Below, piece after piece: positions 7,146-16,266 of a DNA stretch of 30,761 nt. The position numbers were made by a program, and so were the translations under genes. The notes under the pieces are model-generated. The model saw nothing but the letters and a program-made list of their open reading frames with translations. It did no database searches and was not told where the DNA came from. Each line of letters begins with the position of its first letter. Within the stretch, counting starts at the first letter, position 1. Source of the stretch: Bacillota bacterium (GTDB lineage Bacteria; Bacillota; Clostridia; Clostridiales; Clostridiaceae); assembly GCA_023451395.1 (NCBI GenBank), contig JAEXZL010000172.1:1-30761 (forward strand), read 5' to 3'.

Positions 7146-9785
7146 CTAATTAATAATACTTTTAATTATTGTTTCTGCTTTATTCAAAGCTTCTTCAGCT
7201 TTTTCAGGTAATTTACCGCCAGCTTGAGCCATATCAGGCCTTCCGCCACCGCCTCCTCCTGCAACTTGAGCAACTTCCTTAATGATTTTTCCACAATGTA
7301 TGCCCTTTGCTACTGCTTCTTTAGATGCCATGGCAACAAAATTCACCTTACCCTCTGATATTCCTGCTAGTAAAACAAGTGCTTCTCCAGATTTGCTTCT
7401 TAATTTTTCAGCAAGCTCTCTTAAGGAATTAGCATCAATCCCCTCTAGCTTTGAGGTTATTAGCTTAATACCATTAATTTCTTTTGCTGAGTTTAAAATA
7501 TCTTCTTCCATATTAGAAACCATTTTTAGCTTCAATTCATTAATTTCTTTATCTTTTTCTTTAAGCTCACTCATGAGGCTGTGTAATCTTGTTAAAATGT
7601 CCTTTTCACTGCTTTTAACAATATCTGCAGCTTGGTTTAAAATGTTCTGCTTTTCTTCAATGTAGTTAATTGCATTAGATCCTGTAAGTGCTTCAATTCT
7701 TCTTACACCAGCAGCAACTCCAGATTCAGAAATAATTTTTAAAAGCCCTATTTCTCCTGAATTCCTAACATGAGTACCTCCACAGAGCTCACTACTGAAA
7801 TCTCCTGCAGAAACAACTCTAACTTTCTGAGAATATTTTTCATTAAATAAAGCCATAGCTCCAGATTCCTTAGCTTCTTCTAAGGTCATCTCCTTCGTTG
7901 AAATCTCATGAGCCATCATTATTTCATCATTAACAATTTTTTCTATCTTCAATATCTCCTCTTTGCTTACCGGTGAAAAATGTGTAAAGTCAAATCTAAG
8001 CCTATCCTCACCCACATAGGAACCAGCCTGATTAACATGTTCTCCTAAGACTATTTTTAAAGCCTTATGAAGGAGATGGGTAGCAGTATGATTTTTGCAT
8101 ATATTACTTCTTCTTCTACCTTCCACTTCAAGAGTTACAACATCTCCTAAAGAAATGCTTCCTTCAAGCATCTTAATTATATGAATTATTTTACCAGAGA
8201 CATTCTTTCTGCAGTCTATAACTTCTGCTTTCCCTTTGGAGGAATAAATCCATCCTTTATCTCCAACCTGTCCTCCCATTTCTGCATAAAAAGGAGTTTC
8301 ATCTACAATAATAAAGCCTTCTTCTCCAGCATTTATCTCCTCAAGAAATGTATCTTTAGCAGAAATCACCTTTACCTCTGCAGTATTCTTTATAGAATTA
8401 TATCCAACAAAAGCTGTATCTAAAGATTTATCAACCTTATTGATTAAGCTATCCTCAGTGCCCATATAGTTACTGTCCTCTCGGGCATTTCTAGCTCTTT
8501 GTCTTTGGTTCTCCATTTCCCTATTGAACTCATCCTTATCTACGGACATTCCCTTTTCTTCTAGAATTTCTTCTGTAAGCTCTAAAGGAAAACCATAAGT
8601 ATCATAAAGTTTAAATGCTCTTTCGCCAGTAAGGACTCTGCCAGCTTCCTCATTCATCTTATTAATATAATCATTTAATATGCCCATTCCAGCATCAATT
8701 GTTTCATTGAATTTATCCTCTTCAATTGAAACTATTTTATTAATGTAAGACCTTTTTTCCTCTAGCTCTGGATAAGCTCCCTTGTAATTTTCAATAACTG
8801 AATCAACGACCTTTGTAAGAAATGCTTCTTTTAGTCCGAGCAATCTTCCATGTCTTGCAGCTCTTCTTAAAAGTCTTCTAAGCACATAACCTCTGCCTTC
8901 GTTTGATGGTAATACACCATCTGATATAAGAAGTGTACAACCTTTTACATGGTCAGTAATAATTCTAAGAGATATGTCATTTTTTTTGTTATTGCCGTAG
9001 GCTATACCAGATAGATTACTCACAGTGTTTAATATATTCTTAACAGTATCTATTTCAAAAATATTATCAACCTTCTGCATAATGGTAGCAATTCTTTCCA
9101 GCCCCATTCCAGTATCTATATTTGGATTCTCTAGTTTATGATATACCCCTTTATCGTCTTTATCAAACTGGGTAAAAACAAGATTCCAAAACTCCACGAT
9201 AATATCCTTTTCTTGGGCATCCATAAACTCTTCTAAGGTATTAACCTTTTTTCCTGCTCTATCATAATGAATTTCTGAACAAGGACCACAGGGACCTTCA
9301 CCTATTTCCCAAAAGTTATCTTCCTTACCTAATCTAAATATTCTTGATGGTTCAATATCAGTATTATTTACCCAATACTCATATGCTTCATCATCCTCTA
9401 AATAAATAGTAACGTAAAGTCTATCCTTTGGTATTCCCAAGGTAACTGTTATAAACTCCCAGGCCCACTTTATTGCCTCTTCTTTAAAATAATCACCAAA
9501 GGAAAAATTTCCTAACATCTCAAAAAACGTACCATGCCTAGAAGTCTTACCTACATTTTCGATATCACCTGTTCTTATACACTTTTGACAGGTAGTAACC
9601 CTATTATTAGGAGGAGTTTTTATACCTGTAAAATATGGCTTTAAAGGAGCCATTCCTGCATTTATTAATAAAAGACTTTTATCATCCTTCGGCACTAAGG
9701 GGAAACTGTCCAACCTTAAATGACTTTTACCTTCGAAAAAGCGCAGATACTCTTCCCTGATTTCATTTGCACCCATGAATTTCAT
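7146..9785 (-). CDS. alaS: Alanyl-tRNA synthetase
   Basis: 879 residues, full length. The N-terminal class II aminoacylation domain contains SFPLVPKDDKSLLLINAGMAP. The editing domain carries H566 and H570 (NHTATHLLH) and CGGTH at 668-672. A glycine-rich GGGGGGRPD ends the C-terminal region. ATG 9785 (MKFMGANEIREEY) follows GGAGGG by 6 bases; an upstream ATG at 9866 lies inside the T-box and was rejected. Expression is governed by the alanine T-box immediately upstream. Confidence 0.98.
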   Translation of the reverse strand: MKFMGANEIREEYLRFFEGKSHLRLDSFPLVPKDDKSLLLINAGMAPLKPYFTGIKTPPNNRVTTCQKCIRTGDIENVGKTSRHGTFFEMLGNFSFGDYFKEEAIKWAWEFITVTLGIPKDRLYVTIYLEDDEAYEYWVNNTDIEPSRIFRLGKEDNFWEIGEGPCGPCSEIHYDRAGKKVNTLEEFMDAQEKDIIVEFWNLVFTQFDKDDKGVYHKLENPNIDTGMGLERIATIMQKVDNIFEIDTVKNILNTVSNLSGIAYGNNKKNDISLRIITDHVKGCTLLISDGVLPSNEGRGYVLRRLLRRAARHGRLLGLKEAFLTKVVDSVIENYKGAYPELEEKRSYINKIVSIEEDKFNETIDAGMGILNDYINKMNEEAGRVLTGERAFKLYDTYGFPLELTEEILEEKGMSVDKDEFNREMENQRQRARNAREDSNYMGTEDSLINKVDKSLDTAFVGYNSIKNTAEVKVISAKDTFLEEINAGEEGFIIVDETPFYAEMGGQVGDKGWIYSSKGKAEVIDCRKNVSGKIIHIIKMLEGSISLGDVVTLEVEGRRRSNICKNHTATHLLHKALKIVLGEHVNQAGSYVGEDRLRFDFTHFSPVSKEEILKIEKIVNDEIMMAHEISTKEMTLEEAKESGAMALFNEKYSQKVRVVSAGDFSSELCGGTHVRNSGEIGLLKIISESGVAAGVRRIEALTGSNAINYIEEKQNILNQAADIVKSSEKDILTRLHSLMSELKEKDKEINELKLKMVSNMEEDILNSAKEINGIKLITSKLEGIDANSLRELAEKLRSKSGEALVLLAGISEGKVNFVAMASKEAVAKGIHCGKIIKEVAQVAGGGGGGRPDMAQAGGKLPEKAEEALNKAETIIKSIIN

Positions 9786-9813
9786 AGTAATCCCTCCGTA
9801 AAAAAATAAATAT

Positions 9814-9847
9814 AAAAAGCTCTCATCCCAAGCTAAGGGACGAAAGC
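9814..9847 (-). terminator. Conditional terminator of the alaS T-box
   Basis: An 11-bp stem (GCTTTCGTCCC at 9847-9837 with GGGATGAGAGC at 9829-9819, two G-U pairs) is followed by TTTTT at 9818-9814. It competes with the T-box antiterminator. Confidence 0.9.
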
Positions 9848-10009
9848 ATTTGCTCCGCGGTACCACCCTAATTATGTATAACTACATCACTCTTGTTTAT
9901 AGCTCTAAGACAGCTTCGGTATGTTCAATAAGAAGTTTTCACCAGCCACTTCCTCTCTGCATATCTACCATACTTACTAATTCTCTTCATCGCATAATAT
10001 TATTTTATA
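9814..10009 (-). promoter_or_regulatory. T-box riboswitch, alanine-responsive, upstream of alaS
   Basis: The leader contains the T-box core AGGGTGGTACCGCGG (about 9869-9855). The UGGU within it would pair with an ACCA tRNA end, which fits an A discriminator as in tRNA-Ala. The stem I elements GCGATGAAGAG and AGAGAGG lie in the first 60 bases. A candidate specifier codon, GCU (Ala), is at 9914-9912 in the context GAAGCUG. Uncharged tRNA-Ala should stabilise the antiterminator and allow alaS transcription. The specifier position is read by eye and not folded. Confidence 0.93.
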
Positions 10010-10015
10010 GTGAAA

Positions 10016-10044
10016 ATTATATGATAATATATATCAACTGTCAA
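10016..10044 (-). promoter_or_regulatory. Consensus sigma-A promoter for the alaS leader
   Basis: TTGACA (10044-10039), a 17-base spacer and TATAAT (10021-10016) on the minus strand match the consensus exactly and place the start near 10009, just before T-box stem I. Confidence 0.9.
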
Positions 10045-10112
10045 GAATCCACTAAAATACTTTAACTCTTTATTTAACTATTTTTTTATTAGTATATTCA
10101 ATGTATTTAAAA

Positions 10113-11150
10113 CTAAAACATATGGTAGTTAATATCTTCATAAATAACCTTCAATATTACAGCTATGGGAACTGCCAATACCATTCCTATAAATCCTCCT
10201 AGTTTTTGCCCTATGAGTAGAAGTATTATTATCATAATTGGATGAATCCTTATGCATTCACCAACAATTTTAGGTGATACTATATCACCTTCAATCTGCT
10301 GAATAATAAAAAGTAGAGCTCCAGTCCATACTGCCTTTTCTGTAGATTGAAGAAGTGCTATGAATACAGCAGGAATAGCCCCAAAGAGAGGTCCAAAATA
10401 AGGTATTATATTTAAAATACCATTAAATAAAGAAAGCCATATAGGAAAATCCACCTTCAATATAAATAGAGAAATGAAAGTCAGAAAACCAATGATAAAA
10501 CATAAGATTATCTGAGATAATATATATCTTGAAAGAAGTCTATCCACATCTAAAGCCACATTTTTTAATAACTGCCTCTGCTTACCTGGAAATATCAGCA
10601 GAAATTTTCTTCTTAGGAAATCCCCATCGCTTATAATATAATATGTTATAACCGGTATTACTGCAAGGCTTATGAAGCTATCACCAAGTCTGATTAGTGC
10701 CATAATCACATTCTGAGAAAAATCAATTATCATATGGTTAATCTTATCGTATATTGTTCTGCTATCAATATTTATAATCTTAACATTTTGAAGATTTAAT
10801 TTTTCTATTATTGATTTTATTATACTTTCCCCTTCATATACAATTTTTTCTATATTTAAGCTTTCCTTAAATAAGTTAGGTATGAAGAATATCAAAGTTA
10901 AAATCACAACTGTAAATATTGAAAGAATGATTAAAATAGCTGATATTTTGCTATGTAGCCCTTTAGATATTAGATATCTATGGAAAGGTTTAAGAATATA
11001 TGCCATAATATATGAGCTAATTATTATTAATGATATTTCTTTAAATACCGTAGACTTTGTATATAATACAATTATAACAAGTATAATTACTGCAATGACT
11101 ATAGTAACCGTTAGTCTTTTAGTAAGCTCTTTGGATAAACCCTTCATCAT
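10113..11150 (-). CDS. AI-2E family transporter (YrrI-like permease)
   Basis: About 345 residues with several hydrophobic segments: two near the N-terminus (about 14-56), one at about 68-88, and a C-terminal cluster from about 150. The C-terminal PIWLSLFNGILNIIPYFGP region and the following LPxxG-like loops match the AI-2E/UPF0118 permease family. Substrates of this family vary (autoinducer-2, Na+/H+ exchange, others), so none is assigned. Its start overlaps the stop of the PRC-barrel gene in ATGA, pointing to translational coupling. A second ATG, one codon later, is equally plausible. B. subtilis has the family member yrrI in the same position upstream of alaS. Confidence 0.88.
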   Translation of the reverse strand: MMKGLSKELTKRLTVTIVIAVIILVIIVLYTKSTVFKEISLIIISSYIMAYILKPFHRYLISKGLHSKISAILIILSIFTVVILTLIFFIPNLFKESLNIEKIVYEGESIIKSIIEKLNLQNVKIINIDSRTIYDKINHMIIDFSQNVIMALIRLGDSFISLAVIPVITYYIISDGDFLRRKFLLIFPGKQRQLLKNVALDVDRLLSRYILSQIILCFIIGFLTFISLFILKVDFPIWLSLFNGILNIIPYFGPLFGAIPAVFIALLQSTEKAVWTGALLFIIQQIEGDIVSPKIVGECIRIHPIMIIILLLIGQKLGGFIGMVLAVPIAVILKVIYEDINYHMF

Positions 11151-11638
11151 TTAACCTCTTTTCTTCCCTTGTGAGGCAGGGATAGTAGTTTAATCCTTCT
11201 TTCATCTCCTATATGTATTAAAAAATCTTCAGCTAATATGCAGCTCTTGGGTAAAATAATGCTTTTCCCATAGATAAGCTTATGTATTAAACCTGAGGAG
11301 ATAATGATCCCATTCACAGAAAAGGTCCTTTTATCTATTAACAAATCTTCTATTACTCCTAATAGCTCCCCTCGTCCGTTATAAACCTCCATATCCTTTA
11401 ATATCTTAAAAGATAGAAAATCTCCTTTGCTTATACCATTTACTATCATAACTTTATTAATAGAGATAATGTCTTTTACCTGTACTTGTTGGCTTCTAGA
11501 GAAGAGGCTCATAGATGATATTTGAACTCCCTTTAATTCACTATTATGAAAATCTATAAGCAAATCCTTCACTGAACCGAGGCTCTTACCGGATGGATCT
11601 ACAACCTTCATATATTCAAAATCCTTACTTCTATACAT
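11147..11638 (-). CDS. Protein with two PRC-barrel domains
   Basis: 163 residues from ATG 11638, which follows GGAGG by 6 bases; an ATG at 11677 has no ribosome binding site. Two PRC-barrel repeats are visible. The first, about residues 4-75, contains KVVDPSGKSLGSVKDLLIDF. The second, about 80-150, contains EVYNGRGELLGVIEDLLID. There is no signal peptide or membrane segment. PRC barrels occur in RimM, photosynthetic reaction centre H subunits and small proteins with scaffold-like roles. The 4-base overlap with the permease gene suggests the two act together, perhaps at the inner face of the membrane; that is inference. Confidence 0.8.
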   Translation of the reverse strand: MYRSKDFEYMKVVDPSGKSLGSVKDLLIDFHNSELKGVQISSMSLFSRSQQVQVKDIISINKVMIVNGISKGDFLSFKILKDMEVYNGRGELLGVIEDLLIDKRTFSVNGIIISSGLIHKLIYGKSIILPKSCILAEDFLIHIGDERRIKLLSLPHKGRKEVK

Positions 11639-11708
11639 TGCCTTCCTCCTTTTTGAACATATCTTTTGATATACCATAAAAGAATATTTTAATTATTAGC
11701 CATAAAAT

Positions 11709-11738
11709 AAAAAAAATACCTTGCAGACAAGGTATTTT
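11709..11738 (-). terminator. Intrinsic terminator after iscU
   Basis: An 11-bp perfect stem (AAAATACCTTG at 11713-11723, loop CAGA, complement at 11728-11738) is followed on the minus strand by a long T run. It closes the iscR-iscS-iscU transcript. Confidence 0.9.
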
Positions 11739-11771
11739 CCTCATATTAATTAAATTAGCTTTTTAAAATTT

Positions 11772-12200
11772 TTATTCCCCATGAACCTCATCATGAATAT
11801 CCTCATGTTCTTCATAGTCCCATGGCTCTAATCCCTGTGATATTCTGTAATCATTTATTGCTTTATGGATGGCCTCTTCAGCAAGGACAGAACAATGCAT
11901 TTTTACTGGTGGCAATCCATCTAAAGCTTCAGCTACAGCCTTGTTTGTTAAAGTCCATGCATCCTCTAAGCTCTTACCTATTATTAATTCTGTGGCCATA
12001 CTAGAGGAAGCTATTGCTGATCCACAACCAAAGGTTTTAAATTTTACATCCTTTATAATATTATCCTCTACTTTAAGATATATTTTCATTATATCTCCAC
12101 ATTTGGCATTTCCAACTTCTCCTATGCCATTGGCATCTTTAATTTCTCCAACATTTCTTGGATTTCTAAAATGGTCCATAACCTTATCACTATATATCAT
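11772..12200 (-). CDS. iscU: Iron-sulfur cluster assembly scaffold IscU/NifU-like
   Basis: 142 residues. The three scaffold cysteines are present at C34 (AKCGD), C59 (FGCGS) and C103 (MHCSV). D36, which favours cluster release, is also conserved. It receives sulfur from the cysteine desulfurase encoded immediately upstream; the two genes overlap by one base. It lacks the longer insertions of SufU-type proteins in the visible alignment, and its Clostridia context fits the iscR-iscS-iscU arrangement. Confidence 0.95.
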   Translation of the reverse strand: MIYSDKVMDHFRNPRNVGEIKDANGIGEVGNAKCGDIMKIYLKVEDNIIKDVKFKTFGCGSAIASSSMATELIIGKSLEDAWTLTNKAVAEALDGLPPVKMHCSVLAEEAIHKAINDYRISQGLEPWDYEEHEDIHDEVHGE

Positions 12201-13384
12201 TATTTATTCTCTCCTTTTAAAAAATCTTCCCATAATGGTGACATATCTCTAAGTCTTTGAATTATAGGAGGAAGTACCTCAATGACATATTTAACATCTT
12301 CTTCTGTGCTTCCTTCTCCTAAAGTTAATCTTAATGAACCATGAGCTATCTCATGAGGTAGCCCAATTGCAAGAAGTACATGAGAAGGGTCTAATGATCC
12401 AGAAGTGCAGGCGCTGCCGCTGGAAGCACAAATTCCTTCAAAATCTAAGGACAAGAGAATTGCTTCACCTTCAATAAAACGGAAACAAATATTAGCATTT
12501 CCTGGAAGCCTCTTATCACCCTTAGGTCCATTTAAATGACTATAAGGTATTTTAAGTAGCCCTTCCACAAGTTTATCTCTTAAAGCTGCAACCCTCTTAT
12601 TTTTTTCATCCATTCCTTCAACAGCAAGTTCAATAGCTTTGCCTAACCCCACAATACCTGGGATATTCTCTGTTCCAGCACGCTTTCCTCTTTCCTGGCC
12701 ACCACCATGTACGAGATTGTCAATTCTTACTCCCTTTCTAACATAAAGAGCTCCTACACCTTTAGGTCCATAGAACTTGTGGCCTGATAAGGAAAGTAAA
12801 TCTATATTCATTTTTTTCACATCTATATTTATGTTACCAATGGCCTGAACAGCATCCGTATGAAAAAGTACCTTTTTTTCCCTACAGAGTTTTCCTATTT
12901 CCTCAATAGGTTGAATGGTACCTATCTCATTATTTGCAAACATAACTGAAACTAAAATTGTAGTATCCTTTATAGCTGCTTTTAAATCATCAATGCTTAT
13001 AAAGCCCTCTCTATCAACATCTAAATATGTTATTTCAAATCCCTTTTTCTCTAAATATTCACAAACATGTAATACTGCATGATGCTCTATTTTAGTAGTA
13101 ATTATATGATTTCCTTTATTTTTATTAGCGTAGGCGATACCTTTAATAGCCCAGTTATCTGCCTCTGATCCTCCTCCAGTGAAGAACACCTCATTGCTCT
13201 CTGCTCCTATAGCCTTGGAAACTCTTTCTCTACTTAAATCAATTGCCCTTTTTGTTTCCCTAGAGAGGCCATAGAAGGATGATGGGTTACCAAATTTTTC
13301 TGTAAAATAGGGAAGCATTTCATTAAGAACTTCTTCCTTCACATAGGTTGTTGCTGCATAATCCATATATACAGTCTTATTCAT
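12200..13384 (-). CDS. iscS: Cysteine desulfurase IscS
   Basis: 394 residues, a PLP-dependent class V aminotransferase fold. The PLP lysine is K203 in SGHKFYGPKG, H101 is in KIEHHAVLH, and the catalytic persulfide cysteine is C326 in SSGSACTSG, matching group I desulfurases. It takes sulfur from cysteine for Fe-S clusters and tRNA thiolation. ATG 13384 overlaps the iscR stop by 8 bases, so the genes are translationally linked. Confidence 0.97.
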   Translation of the reverse strand: MNKTVYMDYAATTYVKEEVLNEMLPYFTEKFGNPSSFYGLSRETKRAIDLSRERVSKAIGAESNEVFFTGGGSEADNWAIKGIAYANKNKGNHIITTKIEHHAVLHVCEYLEKKGFEITYLDVDREGFISIDDLKAAIKDTTILVSVMFANNEIGTIQPIEEIGKLCREKKVLFHTDAVQAIGNINIDVKKMNIDLLSLSGHKFYGPKGVGALYVRKGVRIDNLVHGGGQERGKRAGTENIPGIVGLGKAIELAVEGMDEKNKRVAALRDKLVEGLLKIPYSHLNGPKGDKRLPGNANICFRFIEGEAILLSLDFEGICASSGSACTSGSLDPSHVLLAIGLPHEIAHGSLRLTLGEGSTEEDVKYVIEVLPPIIQRLRDMSPLWEDFLKGENK

Positions 13385-13838
13385 TTAGCTCACTCCCATT
13401 AGTAATATTAATTGTTAACTTATTAAAGTTCAGTCTTGCATAATCATCTATAATATCTTGAAGGGTAACAGCTTCCATCACACTTTCAATACTATCCTTA
13501 ATTTTTTGCCAAAGAAGTCTTGTAGCACAGCAATCAACATTACTACATGCCACACCATCTACACATTCAGATATTTCAATAGGACCTTCCAATATATACA
13601 TAATCTCAGAAACAGTTATCTCTCCTGGAGGCTTGTTAAGCAAATAACCTCCCTGTGCCCCTCTTATGCTGGTAATAAGCTTAGCTTTTCTAAGGGGAGC
13701 GAAGAGCTGTTCTAGATAATATTCAGAAATATTTTGTCTTTTTGAAATGCTCTTAATGGATACTGCACCTTCTGTACAGTGGATAGCTAGGTCAACCATT
13801 GCCTTTACTCCATATCTTCCTTTGGTGGAAAGCTTCAT
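13377..13838 (-). CDS. iscR: Rrf2 family regulator, probable [2Fe-2S] sensor IscR
   Basis: 153 residues. A winged helix at the N-terminus (MKLSTKGRYGVKAMVDLA; later IRGAQGGYLL) is typical of Rrf2 proteins. Cysteines in ECVDGVACSNVDCC include a C-x5-C-x5-C spacing that matches the IscR cluster ligands, unlike CymR, which lacks them. It probably represses its own isc operon when holo-cluster levels suffice. It is the first gene of iscR-iscS-iscU and has a sigma-A promoter upstream. Confidence 0.9.
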   Translation of the reverse strand: MKLSTKGRYGVKAMVDLAIHCTEGAVSIKSISKRQNISEYYLEQLFAPLRKAKLITSIRGAQGGYLLNKPPGEITVSEIMYILEGPIEISECVDGVACSNVDCCATRLLWQKIKDSIESVMEAVTLQDIIDDYARLNFNKLTINITNGSELNE

Positions 13839-13886
13839 TATATCACCCCTTTAATTCTGAGTAAATTACTATAGATTAACAAAATC

Positions 13887-13915
13887 ATAATATCAAATCC
13901 TAGTATTAAAGTCAA
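13887..13915 (-). promoter_or_regulatory. Sigma-A promoter for iscR-iscS-iscU
   Basis: TTGACT (13915-13910), a 17-base spacer and TATTAT (13892-13887) on the minus strand. I could not define an IscR operator with confidence in the region. Confidence 0.8.
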
Positions 13916-13955
13916 CAATAAATATAACCTAATGTTAAATTTCTATCACCATTTG

Positions 13956-15215
13956 TTATTTTTCCTTTACGCTCTCCCAGTACTTCTTTATACTATCCTC
14001 ATATTTATTCTTTCCATAGTTATAAAAAGTAAGATTTTTTACATTGTCAGGAAGATATTGTTGTTTAATATAATTATTCTGATAGTTATGAGGATACTTA
14101 TAATTTTGCATTCTTCCTAAAGCATCAGCTCCAGAATAATGTCCATCTCTTAAATGGGAAGGAATCTCTCCAATATTTATTTTATCTAAAGTTTCTAATG
14201 CTGCCCCAATAGCCATAACAGCACTATTGGATTTTGGTGCCGTGGCCAAAAGTATAACCGCCTCAGATAAAGGGATTTGCGCTTCAGGAAATCCTAAGTT
14301 ATTGGCTGCATCTGTACATGCCTTTACAATTGTTATAGCTTGAGGAAAAGCTAAACCTATATCTTCTGAGGCTATAACTAAAAGTCTTCTAATAATTGAT
14401 GGAAGATCGCCAGCTTTAATAAGCATAGCTAGATATAAGAGGGCAGCATCAACATCACTTCCTCGAATGGATTTTTGAAACGCACTAAGTATATCATAAT
14501 GTTTATCTCCATCCCTATCATAGGTGAAATTGCTTTGAGAAAACTCTTTTGCAAGGGCAGAATCTATAGCAACATCTACATTTCTATGAGTATTAATGAT
14601 TAGCTCCAAAACATTCAAAGCTCTCCTAAAATCACCTTGGGATGCATTGCTTATAATATCAAGAGCATTATCATCTATTTTTATATTTCTGCTATTATCT
14701 TCTTTATTAATTTTCTGAAGTACTGTTAAAACACCTCTCTTTATATCTTTGTTAGATATTGGCTTAAATTCTATCACTGTAGCTCTACTTAATATTGCTT
14801 TAAAAACATAAAAATATGGATTTTCAGTAGTACTTCCAATAAGAGTTATTTGACCTCTTTCCATAAATTCCAAAAGAATCTGCTGTGTTTTCTTAGGAAA
14901 ATGATGTATTTCATCTATATATAATAAAATTCCTTGATATCCCATAATAGTGTCAATCTCAGAAATAACTTCTTTTATATCTTTAGTCGAGTCTGTTGTG
15001 GCATTAAGCTTGTGAAATCTTTTATTAGTCATTTCGGCAATTATGTAAGCAAGGGTAGTTTTTCCAGTGCCTGGAGGCCCATAAAAGATCATATTTGGTA
15101 TAAATTTAGACTCAATAATCCTATTTAATATCCTTCCCTTACCTAGGATATGCTCCTGACCGATTATTTCTTCTATTTTACTTGGTCTCATTCTATCTGC
15201 TAAAGGTCTTGACAT
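13956..15215 (-). CDS. rarA: Replication-associated recombination protein A (RarA/MgsA)
   Basis: 419 residues from ATG 15215 (MSRPLADRMRP), preceded by GAGGTGAT; an in-frame ATG at 15284 lies in the upstream terminator region and was rejected. AAA+ motifs are Walker A GPPGTGKT (46-53), Walker B with DEIHH (101-105), sensor STTENP, and a C-terminal tetramerisation region with AALETLDKINIGEIP. RarA acts at stalled replication forks. It lies upstream of iscR in the same orientation, as in B. subtilis (yrvN next to cymR and iscS). Confidence 0.95.
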   Translation of the reverse strand: MSRPLADRMRPSKIEEIIGQEHILGKGRILNRIIESKFIPNMIFYGPPGTGKTTLAYIIAEMTNKRFHKLNATTDSTKDIKEVISEIDTIMGYQGILLYIDEIHHFPKKTQQILLEFMERGQITLIGSTTENPYFYVFKAILSRATVIEFKPISNKDIKRGVLTVLQKINKEDNSRNIKIDDNALDIISNASQGDFRRALNVLELIINTHRNVDVAIDSALAKEFSQSNFTYDRDGDKHYDILSAFQKSIRGSDVDAALLYLAMLIKAGDLPSIIRRLLVIASEDIGLAFPQAITIVKACTDAANNLGFPEAQIPLSEAVILLATAPKSNSAVMAIGAALETLDKINIGEIPSHLRDGHYSGADALGRMQNYKYPHNYQNNYIKQQYLPDNVKNLTFYNYGKNKYEDSIKKYWESVKEK

Positions 15216-15260
15216 CTTTATCACCTCTCTGTAATAAGGATATTCTATCATAGTTAACTC

Positions 15261-15309
15261 TAAAAAATAAATAAAGGCTTCCATTTTATTTGGAAACCTT
15301 TATTTATTT
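15261..15309 (-). terminator. Intrinsic terminator after arcC
   Basis: A long imperfect hairpin overlaps the arcC stop. On the minus strand AAATAAATAAAGGTTTCCA pairs with TGGAAGCCTTTATTTATTT with one G-U pair, followed by T residues. The same hairpin has a C/A mismatch on the plus strand, so it favours the arc operon transcript. Confidence 0.85.
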
Positions 15310-16258
15310 ACTTCATATATACTTTTGTTCCATCACTACCAAGGAGTGCTCCCTTAGCCTTCGTAATAGAAGTTATCAAAGCGCTTCTGCCTTTCTTTGA
15401 GGAGGCAAATTTTGTTGCTGCTTTTATCTTAGGAAGCATAGAGCCTGGTGCAAAGTGTCCTTCTTCCATATACACCTTTGCTTCTTCTATAGATAACTCA
15501 TTTAGCCACTCTTCTCCTTCTCTCCCATAATTTACTGCAACCTTATCAACAGCTGTAAGAATGAGAAGTATATCTGCTTCCAGTATTTCTGCCAGGACTT
15601 CTGAAGCAAAATCCTTGTCTATTACAGCGGCAATTCCCTCTAGCATTCCTGCTCTCTCTATAACTGGAACACCTCCGCCTCCTACTGTAATTACCATGTG
15701 TCCATCCTTTAGAAGGGTTTTAATTACTTTTTCCTCCACTATCTCTAAAGGAAGAGGGGATGGTACTACCCTCCTATAGCCTCTATTAGCATCAGCCTTC
15801 ATTATATAGCCTTTCTCCCTTTCAAGAGTCTTGGCCTCTTCCTCTGAGAAGAAGGATCCCACTGGTTTAGTAGGATTCTTAAAGGCTTCGTCTTCAATGT
15901 TAACCTTTACTTCCGTTATTACAGTAGCAACTTCTTTCATTATAGCCCTTGAGGTGATTTCATTTCTTATAGCCTGTTGGAGATGATAACCTATATATGC
16001 TTGACTCATAGCTCCACACTCAGGAAAAGGCATTATAGGTTTTAATTTATCCAATGAGGCTGCTCCCTCATAAGCTGCAACAATTTGTCCCACCTGTGGC
16101 CCATTGCCATGAGTAATAATTAATTCATGTCCAAGCTCTAATATATCTACTAAGATTTTAGCCGTGGCTTTTGAAGTCTCAAGCTGAGCCTTAGCAGATA
16201 TATCCTTAGGATTTTCCTGCAGTGCATTGCCACCTAAAGCAATAACAATTCTAGCCAT
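15308..16258 (-). CDS. arcC: Carbamate kinase
   Basis: 316 residues. Family motifs: IALGGNAL (6-13), HGNGPQVGQI, GGGGVPV, AVIDKDFASE and GSMLPKI. It converts carbamoyl phosphate and ADP to ATP, CO2 and NH3, the energy-yielding step of arginine fermentation. Third gene of arcA-arcB-arcC; ATG 16258 follows AGGAGG, 8 bases after arcB. Confidence 0.97.
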   Translation of the reverse strand: MARIVIALGGNALQENPKDISAKAQLETSKATAKILVDILELGHELIITHGNGPQVGQIVAAYEGAASLDKLKPIMPFPECGAMSQAYIGYHLQQAIRNEITSRAIMKEVATVITEVKVNIEDEAFKNPTKPVGSFFSEEEAKTLEREKGYIMKADANRGYRRVVPSPLPLEIVEEKVIKTLLKDGHMVITVGGGGVPVIERAGMLEGIAAVIDKDFASEVLAEILEADILLILTAVDKVAVNYGREGEEWLNELSIEEAKVYMEEGHFAPGSMLPKIKAATKFASSKKGRSALITSITKAKGALLGSDGTKVYMK

Positions 16259-16266
16259 ATTTCCTC

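Noticed and set aside
9850..10065. Plus-strand open frame over the alaS leader
   Set aside because: The region is fully explained by the T-box and its promoter.
15216..15262. Possible extended -10 promoter (TGATAGAAT) for rarA
   Set aside because: No -35 box and partly inside the arc terminator region; plausible but not strong enough to list.
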